From Microcaldota archaeon (GTDB taxonomy: Archaea; Micrarchaeota; Micrarchaeia; Burarchaeales; JAKAKT01), in assembly GCA_026396425.1 (NCBI GenBank), contig JAPLWU010000061.1:1-17559 (forward strand): a DNA stretch of 17,559 nt, written 5' to 3'. A program made the translations under genes and the position numbers. Below, piece by piece: positions 12,486-17,559 of this stretch (the stretch's first letter is position 1; each line of letters opens with the position of its first letter). Below the pieces are notes generated by a model. That model did no database searches, was not told the DNA's origin, and saw only the letters and a program-made list of their open reading frames with translations.

Positions 12486-14210
12486 TTATTTCCTTCTCGC
12501 GAACCAAACCGAAACGAGCAAAAGCAAGGCAAATGCCGCAATCAACGAATAATAAACGGAGCTTGCGCCAACCCCGTAAACAATCAGCGCGGCGGCCGCA
12601 AAGCCGGCGATTCCCTCCCCTCCCATCAGGCCCGCGGCCGCGATAATCCCGTCTTCCTGCCTTTCCGGCCAGCGCCTCTTAACGTATTCGCGCAACAGCC
12701 CGCCAAGGGCGAAGGGAATCGAGAGGAGGAAGCCGATGAACATCCCGATTCCAAGGGCCATGAGGCTGAACGGCAGCTTTATTTTTCCGGTTCGCGCGAG
12801 CGCCTCAAGAACAAAAGCAATCGCAAAACCAATCACGAACACGTTCGGATAGGCAAAGCCCGAAATGCTGCTCGCCACCAGCTGCGCCTGCGTTGCCGGC
12901 ATTGCCGAAGTGAAGAGCATGCCGGAATAGCTCTTCCTAATCACTTCGAGTATGAACGGCACGCTCGCCGCGGCGAATAAAACCGCAATCACATCCACAA
13001 TCACGATGTCGCCCGCCCTCGTTCCGATTATCTTCGCGGACTTGTAGTCGAACCCGATATCCCCGACTATCGCCGCCGCTACGGTCACGAAAAGCGCTAT
13101 TGCGAAAAGCGCCCCGGCGCCAACCGCGGCGCCAGAGCCGGCCAGACCGTAAATCGCGGCTATGGTTATCACCGCGACTATTCCGAACTGCTCGTACGGG
13201 TCTATGTCCGTCTCGCCCGTCATCCTCGCCGCTATGCTGGCGACAATCCAGACCGCAATAACCGCGAGAAATGCCGCAGGCGCAGGAACTCCCGCGATAA
13301 TAAGGGCGATGAAAGCAGGAACCGAAGCCGCCAATGCAACGTAGGTGTGTTTTCCTGACGAGGCGAAAAATATTTTCTTCGCATTCGGAATCACGTAAGC
13401 GAAAAGGAACCCGACTCCGGAGCCCAGCAGCACGCCCATCCCAAGATTTCTCGCGAGTTCGGAAGCTGCCGCCACCTCCCATCCGCTCAGCGCGAGCATG
13501 GGCACGAGCAGGGCCCAGCCAATCAGGCATCCGAGGAACCACGAGTCGAACGAGATTTTCTTCCCCAGAATGTAGCCCACTCCCACCGCGAGCGGCATGG
13601 GATACAAGTATATTATAAGGCCCGCGCCCGCAAGGAGGACGACATCGAACGCGGCAGGGTGAACGAAATCCCTCGCGAGCGCGAACAGGGCGGCGAGGAT
13701 TCCCGCGAAAAGCACTATCCGCGCTTTCCTTCCTCCCCCGTCTCCTGCGAGCAGTATGTTCGCTCCGGCGGTTCCGGTTGCATACGGGAGCTTCTCCTCG
13801 TCTATGAAAACCCTTCTTATGGGAACGGAAAGCGCGATTCCAAGGATTCCGCCGGTTACGCAAATCAAGGCAAGGGAAAGCGGCTCCATGCTCGCAATCT
13901 CGTTTCCTTTTGAAGCTAGCAGCCAGATTCCGGGAATGACAAAAGCTGCCGCCGAAGCGAGAACCCCGCCGATGCTCCCGCCCGCCTGAGCTACATTTAT
14001 TTCATGCACATTCGTTGCCTTTCCAACCGCTCCCAATGCCTTCAGTATTGCGCCGGAGCAAATCACCGCGAATATGACGGGCCAGGGCATGGCGCCCAAC
14101 CTAAGGGCGATGTAGGCGGAAGTTGCTGCGAGAAATATGGTGATTATGATTGCGACGAAAACGGCCCTGAGCGTGAGCCCGCCTTTTCCCTTCTCCCCAT
14201 CGTTCTCCAT
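12486..14210 (-). CDS. OPT-family transporter, 574 aa
   Basis: This is an integral membrane protein of the oligopeptide transporter superfamily, which takes up small peptides or metal-chelate complexes, usually with protons. The chain has about 15-16 hydrophobic helices from residue 14 on. Family-like features are NVHEINVAQAGGSIGG near 67-82 (the Asn/Ala/Gly-rich motif after helix two), GDIGFDYKSAKIIGTRAGD in the middle, and GLMGGEGIAGFAAA near the C-terminus. Length is typical of prokaryotic members. ATG at 14210 has GGTG nearby; GTG at 14219 is three codons longer and lies about 28 bp from the TATA box, so a leaderless GTG start is also possible. It is divergent from the orphan gene at 14348 and upstream of the pantothenate-kinase-like gene. 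The substrate cannot be read from the sequence. Confidence 0.88.
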   Translation of the reverse strand: MENDGEKGKGGLTLRAVFVAIIITIFLAATSAYIALRLGAMPWPVIFAVICSGAILKALGAVGKATNVHEINVAQAGGSIGGVLASAAAFVIPGIWLLASKGNEIASMEPLSLALICVTGGILGIALSVPIRRVFIDEEKLPYATGTAGANILLAGDGGGRKARIVLFAGILAALFALARDFVHPAAFDVVLLAGAGLIIYLYPMPLAVGVGYILGKKISFDSWFLGCLIGWALLVPMLALSGWEVAAASELARNLGMGVLLGSGVGFLFAYVIPNAKKIFFASSGKHTYVALAASVPAFIALIIAGVPAPAAFLAVIAVWIVASIAARMTGETDIDPYEQFGIVAVITIAAIYGLAGSGAAVGAGALFAIALFVTVAAAIVGDIGFDYKSAKIIGTRAGDIVIVDVIAVLFAAASVPFILEVIRKSYSGMLFTSAMPATQAQLVASSISGFAYPNVFVIGFAIAFVLEALARTGKIKLPFSLMALGIGMFIGFLLSIPFALGGLLREYVKRRWPERQEDGIIAAAGLMGGEGIAGFAAAALIVYGVGASSVYYSLIAAFALLLLVSVWFARRK

Positions 14211-14240
14211 TCCCAACACCGCTTTGGGTAAGCAAAAACA

Positions 14241-14252
14241 CGTTTATAAAAT
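14241..14252 (-). promoter_or_regulatory. TATA box for OPT transporter gene
   Basis: The minus strand reads ATTTTATAAACG, centred near 14247, placing the transcript start near 14221, at or about ten bases before the possible starts. Confidence 0.65.
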
Positions 14253-14260
14253 GTTCGAGC

Positions 14261-14288
14261 GGGCATTCGACAAACGCCAAACATGCCC
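14261..14288. promoter_or_regulatory. Inverted repeat between divergent promoters
   Basis: GGGCAT (14261-14266) and ATGCCC (14283-14288) face each other, with 7 of 8 matches if the arms are extended outward. It lies between the OPT promoter and the orphan-gene promoter, so a shared operator is possible but unproven. Confidence 0.3.
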
Positions 14289-14315
14289 ACTCTTGCACAT
14301 GGCAGTCCGTATAAC

Positions 14316-14324
14316 GTATATTAA
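14316..14324 (+). promoter_or_regulatory. TATA box, leaderless-type promoter of orphan gene
   Basis: GTATATTAA is centred near 14320, 28 bp before ATG 14348. No Shine-Dalgarno motif is present in the intervening sequence. Confidence 0.5.
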
Positions 14325-14347
14325 GCTCCTAATGCAAAATAACAGTT

Positions 14348-15421
14348 ATGTTCGACCATGGCGATAGCCGATCAACCGAGCAGTCCCCCTCCCCACCTAC
14401 TTCGTACTCTGTAAGAGAGATGGGCAGGCGGTACGCTGATAAACCGATACCACCTAAAGGCGGTTTGCGTTATTCTCTAGATGAACAAGTTTCGCTTCAT
14501 AAAAAATATCTACAATTAAAGAAACGACAACAATCAGCCTATCTAAAGCAAATACTCAACCCGGGTTCTTCCTCCCCTGATTCGCAAATGAAACCAGCAG
14601 ACATGCTCTCTAATAAATCAAATGTCGTGGCCCGTTTTATAACAAACGTTCTGTTTGAATCGGACCAAAGTTTTTTTCTTGATTATCAAAAAACTTCCGC
14701 AACCTCGCGCATATCCCTCTTTTTTTATCTCGTTTCATCAACTCTAAAACAAAATCCAGAATTTTTAGATTATTTATTCAGATGCTGCACATTTACGCAC
14801 CCTAAAGTCGATAACAAGGAACTGGACGATACCCTCTATAATCGCTTTTATGACTTTTTGGAAACTCTTAGACAAATTGCTAAGAAACCCGAGTACCCTA
14901 TGGAAACTCTTAGACAAATCGCTGAGGAGCCGGATTATTCTGCTCCTCATCACCCCAAAATAGACCGGGAAAAAAAAGTCTATCGCGCAATAGCTAAATT
15001 TTCTAAAAGCTATAAGTGCGGCCTCAATCCCAAGAAACGCGCAGTTAATCCCAAACAAAAGGCGGCGGTTTTAGGGCTCGCCACCTTTTTTATAACTCAG
15101 CTAGTCCCAACCAATATCGGCATCGAAAAAGCACCAGATCAAATCTACCCAAAAGAAGAAATTCGTCAACATCGTTTTGAACCTCAGCTCACTAAATCTA
15201 ACATTGCATTTTCCCGCACCAACCCCCTGGTTGAAACGAAGTCCAAACAGCCAAATCGCCAACCCGCGGCAACCCCTATCAGCTTGGACACACCTAACGC
15301 GAAAACTTTCAATCCCGATTCAATGAAAGCCGTCTTTGACCGCAAGGCAGAAGCATACCGCGAGCGGCAGCATTACCGGGAATTCAAGCGAAAGGCGGGC
15401 GGGCGCGTGCTTTTGCATTAA
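14348..15421 (+). CDS. AT-richer orphan protein with one predicted membrane segment, 357 aa
   Basis: Not recognised. Residues 1-100 are polar and basic, with proline near the N-terminus. A middle helical part (about 90-200) contains hydrophobic stretches such as SRISLFFYLVSSTL. A likely membrane helix lies at about 238-255 (AAVLGLATFFITQLVPTNIG), followed by a polar, proline- and lysine-rich tail ending FKRKAGGRVLLH. There is no N-terminal signal peptide. A 14-residue tandem duplication is visible (ETLRQIAKKPEYPM then ETLRQIAEEPDYSA). Codon use is clearly more A/T-rich than in all neighbours (many AAA, AAT, TCT, TTT), which points to horizontal acquisition or weak codon selection. ATG at 14348 fits a leaderless message. 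A mobile-element or defence-type cargo gene is possible; nothing in the sequence proves it. Confidence 0.75.
   Translation: MFDHGDSRSTEQSPSPPTSYSVREMGRRYADKPIPPKGGLRYSLDEQVSLHKKYLQLKKRQQSAYLKQILNPGSSSPDSQMKPADMLSNKSNVVARFITNVLFESDQSFFLDYQKTSATSRISLFFYLVSSTLKQNPEFLDYLFRCCTFTHPKVDNKELDDTLYNRFYDFLETLRQIAKKPEYPMETLRQIAEEPDYSAPHHPKIDREKKVYRAIAKFSKSYKCGLNPKKRAVNPKQKAAVLGLATFFITQLVPTNIGIEKAPDQIYPKEEIRQHRFEPQLTKSNIAFSRTNPLVETKSKQPNRQPAATPISLDTPNAKTFNPDSMKAVFDRKAEAYRERQHYREFKRKAGGRVLLH
14859..14919 (+). repeat. Internal tandem repeat, 42-bp period
   Basis: TGGAAACTCTTAGACAAAT occurs at 14859-14877 and again, unchanged, at 14901-14919. The 42-bp spacing equals 14 codons and duplicates the ETLRQIA segment of the orphan protein. 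Confidence 0.85.
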
Positions 15422-15463
15422 TCCGAGCTGCGCATCGTGATTGGGCGGCAGATTCGGCAAAAG

Positions 15464-15471
15464 GTATAAAT
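15464..15471 (+). promoter_or_regulatory. TATA box, leaderless-type promoter of large membrane protein gene
   Basis: GTATAAAT is centred near 15468, 27 bp before ATG 15495. No ribosome-binding motif lies just before the ATG. Confidence 0.65.
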
Positions 15472-15494
15472 CCAACGAAATACACGGTTATACC

Positions 15495-17559
15495 ATGCGA
15501 CTCTTCGCCGTCGTGTTCGCCTTCATTCTAATCTCGCCACTTCTCCTTGCGGTCAACATGGAGCCGTGCAAGGACTGCTACTACACGGACATACTGTTAT
15601 CCGAAGAACGGTTCTCCGACCGGAGCTTCCTGATTGCTGAGCTCTCCTACTACGGCATCAACTTCACCTACACGCAGATTGAGAACGTCGAGGGAAGGCA
15701 GGGCAACGTGCAGGTCGACCCGGACAGGGCGCCGGTCACCGACATGGGCCAGCTCAATGACAAGACCGTGGGTTTCTTATACTACCGGGAAGCCGTTGAC
15801 GCGGTCGGCAACCCCATTCTCGACGCGGACGGCAACCCTGTTCTCGAGCTCGCGAACATAACCGGCTGCGATGAGGTTCTCACCAGGGACAGGACGTTAG
15901 ACCTCGGCGCGCAGGGAATCGCGCAGTGCGACATCACCGCCCTTGTTGCAGCCGACAGCCGAGCCTGCATCCCGATTGTCGTGAAGTTCGAGGGCTACAC
16001 GGACGAGCTTGACCCGGATGCCATGAGCTACCTCCCGTCCGAGGCAAGCTACACGGCCTGCGATTACCAGATGCCAATCCTCTCCTCGCTCGGAGGCGCC
16101 GCAGGCAACTGCTTCCCGCTCTTCATAATCCTCGGCCTGCTCATTGCCGCGATGTATTCCGCGGGGCTCGACCCTCTCGCGGCTTTCGATGTCAGCACTC
16201 CGAGGACCCCGCGCCCGAAGCGCAAGCCCATGCAGGCGCCGGTCATGTTCATGACGTGGTCCTACACGAGGATAGCCAACCTCCGCGCGTTCAAGGCGGC
16301 AAAAAATCTCGCAAAGAATTCTCGGAGGGCCGTAGAGGACCTTCTCAAGGATCCAGCCGCGTTTGCTAAATACCAGGATATGCTTAGCAAACCTAAAGAC
16401 CAAGAGAAACTCAGCAAAACCGGGTTGACGAGAGCGAAGCTGTTGTATCTACAAAGAGCAATGAAGGATACAAGATACCAAAAGCTCAGCGATGACGAGA
16501 AGCTCTTTTTATTTGGCGCCGTGCTCGCTGACAAAGCAGGCCAGTATGTCCAAGTCGGCGATAAAATTCTAAATAGGTCTTTGAGCAATGGCGAGGTCAC
16601 TGTTCTCAGCTCCGCCGTCGAGAAACATTTCATGGCCTTTACTTCATCCATAAAAGACATCATCGCTGACCTGAGAAAAGACATAAAGAAATGCGACGGC
16701 GATATAAGCGCAATAGCGAAAAGGCTTTCGTCAGAAAGAAACGAGACGCAAAAGAATGCCCTTAGGGGCGCCGAGAAGAAGAGGATAGCTAAACGCGACG
16801 CGTATCTGAAACAACTGAGGTTTCTCGATGGCCTCGTTGGCGTTGATGACTCCCGCAGGGGCTATGCCTACACGAAGGCCAACTACGACATGACCCTCGT
16901 GGCGAGCGGGCTGGGGACCAAGGGCCGGCTCAACAAGGTAGTCCGCATGGTCTCGCTCGCGGTGCCCGCCCCGCTCATCGCCCCGATCATGATCGGCCTC
17001 GAGCCCTTCATCTCCAGCGTTTCGGAAATTTCCGTAAAGAGCAAGCTAGTCGGCAGGGGGCTCGTTGGCGCGGCCCTGGCTCCCTTTGCGGCAATCAAAT
17101 ACGCGAAGGTCAAGGCCAAGGGCCCGGTAACCGAGGAGGCGCTCACGACCGGGAAGGGGAGCTGGTTCTTCAAACACTTCAACCTCAACATCGGCAAGGT
17201 CGAGAACGTGCTCGAGAACGGCTGCGTGCCGATAATGGACATGGCTGCAGCGCTGGCGAGGAAAAAGGAAAAAAGAATCAAGGAGATAAACGCTAAAATC
17301 AAGGAGATAAGCGCTAAAAAGACAATCACCAAGGACGAACGCGATCAACTCGAGCGACTCAGGCAGGAACTCGAGCGACTCCCGCAAGAACTCGAGCGAC
17401 TCAAGCACGAACACGAGCAACTCACGCCGCTCGTGCGCGAGGCAGATGGGCGCATGAAGGACGGGAGGACTGATGCGCAGGCGGCAGGCGATTTCGCGTG
17501 GCTCAAGGCGACCAGCGAGCGCCTCGCCGGGCCCGCGAACCTGGAAACCAAAAGGGAGG
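15495..17559 (+). CDS. Large exported, membrane-anchored protein of unknown function (partial, 688+ aa)
   Basis: The frame is open from ATG 15495 to the window end with no stop. Residues 1-19 are a signal peptide or N-terminal anchor (MRLFAVVFAFILISPLLLA). Residues 20-203 form an extracytoplasmic domain with seven cysteines, starting with CKDC (25-28). A membrane helix lies at about 204-226 (FPLFIILGLLIAAMYSAG), followed by a basic stop-transfer region PRTPRPKRKP, so the rest should be cytoplasmic. Residues about 265-450 are polar, helical and AT-richer in codon use. Hydrophobic stretches near 485-535 (VSLAVPAPLIAPIMIGLEPF, GLVGAALAPFAAIKYA) may re-enter the membrane. From about 585 a coiled coil begins, with exact heptads QELERLR, QELERLP, QELERLK. 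A leaderless-type promoter precedes the gene. No family recognised; a cell-surface or secretion-apparatus component is an inference from layout only. Confidence 0.85.
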   Translation, partial: MRLFAVVFAFILISPLLLAVNMEPCKDCYYTDILLSEERFSDRSFLIAELSYYGINFTYTQIENVEGRQGNVQVDPDRAPVTDMGQLNDKTVGFLYYREAVDAVGNPILDADGNPVLELANITGCDEVLTRDRTLDLGAQGIAQCDITALVAADSRACIPIVVKFEGYTDELDPDAMSYLPSEASYTACDYQMPILSSLGGAAGNCFPLFIILGLLIAAMYSAGLDPLAAFDVSTPRTPRPKRKPMQAPVMFMTWSYTRIANLRAFKAAKNLAKNSRRAVEDLLKDPAAFAKYQDMLSKPKDQEKLSKTGLTRAKLLYLQRAMKDTRYQKLSDDEKLFLFGAVLADKAGQYVQVGDKILNRSLSNGEVTVLSSAVEKHFMAFTSSIKDIIADLRKDIKKCDGDISAIAKRLSSERNETQKNALRGAEKKRIAKRDAYLKQLRFLDGLVGVDDSRRGYAYTKANYDMTLVASGLGTKGRLNKVVRMVSLAVPAPLIAPIMIGLEPFISSVSEISVKSKLVGRGLVGAALAPFAAIKYAKVKAKGPVTEEALTTGKGSWFFKHFNLNIGKVENVLENGCVPIMDMAAALARKKEKRIKEINAKIKEISAKKTITKDERDQLERLRQELERLPQELERLKHEHEQLTPLVREADGRMKDGRTDAQAAGDFAWLKATSERLAGPANLETKRE
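17346..17429 (+). repeat. 21-bp heptad-encoding tandem repeat
   Basis: GAACTCGAGCGACTC recurs with a 21-bp period, giving QLERLR, QELERLP, QELERLK and HEHEQLT in the protein. Just upstream (17278-17319) ATCAAGGAGATAA also appears twice 21 bp apart. The period equals one coiled-coil heptad, so the DNA has expanded by whole heptads. Confidence 0.85.

Noticed and set aside
12937..13863. 308-codon minus-strand frame inside the OPT gene
   Set aside because: An Arg/Gly-rich out-of-frame shadow of a membrane protein with clear OPT features.
17278..17429. CRISPR-like repeats
   Set aside because: The 21-bp repeats have no spacers and encode coiled-coil heptads in frame. No CRISPR array, tRNA or rRNA was found by eye anywhere in the window.

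Overview
This window looks archaeal and was probably taken from a DPANN-type genome. My best guess is the Micrarchaeota/Diapherotrites neighbourhood, but that is inference from pilin style and gene mix. No rRNA, tRNA or phylogenetic marker is present. Archaeal signs seen directly are TATA boxes of the TTTATAAA type about 26-28 bp upstream of several start codons (leaderless-style promoters), Shine-Dalgarno motifs of the GAGGTGAT/GGTGAT type on leadered genes, class III (type IV pilin-like) signal peptides, and an archaeal TadA/TadC-type pilus machine.

Layout. Positions 1-2423 (minus) hold four paralogous class III pilin-like genes. Two of them (one cut by the window edge) form a tandem duplication whose shared 72-codon region differs only at silent sites. 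The largest ends in a domain with 24 cysteines. Positions 2509-8700 (minus) hold a pilus assembly operon read from a leaderless-type promoter near 8728. In transcription order it encodes a winged-helix/coiled-coil protein, the TadA/VirB11-like ATPase, a disordered K/E/P-rich protein with internal repeats, and two TadC/T2SSF-type membrane platform proteins. The two platform genes are separated by a 198-bp palindrome-packed element (3513-3710) bounded by perfect 14-bp inverted repeats and flanked by a 3-bp direct repeat. It is either a structured RNA or a small MITE-like insertion and is the most unusual object in the window.

Positions 8764-9555 (minus) hold an unrecognised 263-aa protein. A divergent promoter region follows, containing a perfect 20-bp palindrome, then two plus-strand genes (9702-9968 and 10127-11593) built from the same repeated winged-helix-like unit. 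Positions 11603-14210 (minus) carry a type II pantothenate-kinase-like enzyme downstream of an OPT-family transporter. Positions 14348-15421 (plus) carry an AT-richer orphan gene with one predicted membrane segment. From 15495 to the window end (plus) runs the first 688 codons of a large exported, membrane-anchored protein of unknown function, with an AT-richer middle section and exact heptad repeats near the edge.

How it fits together. The ATPase would power two membrane platform proteins that assemble the pilins into a surface filament. The winged-helix/coiled-coil protein and the repeat protein are unassigned partners of that machine. Linking the two repeated winged-helix proteins to pilus control is only a neighbourhood-based guess. 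Apart from one 212-bp gap between the two platform genes (3496-3707), which holds the palindromic element, gaps between genes are under about 175 bp, and no stretch over 300 bases lacks a gene.
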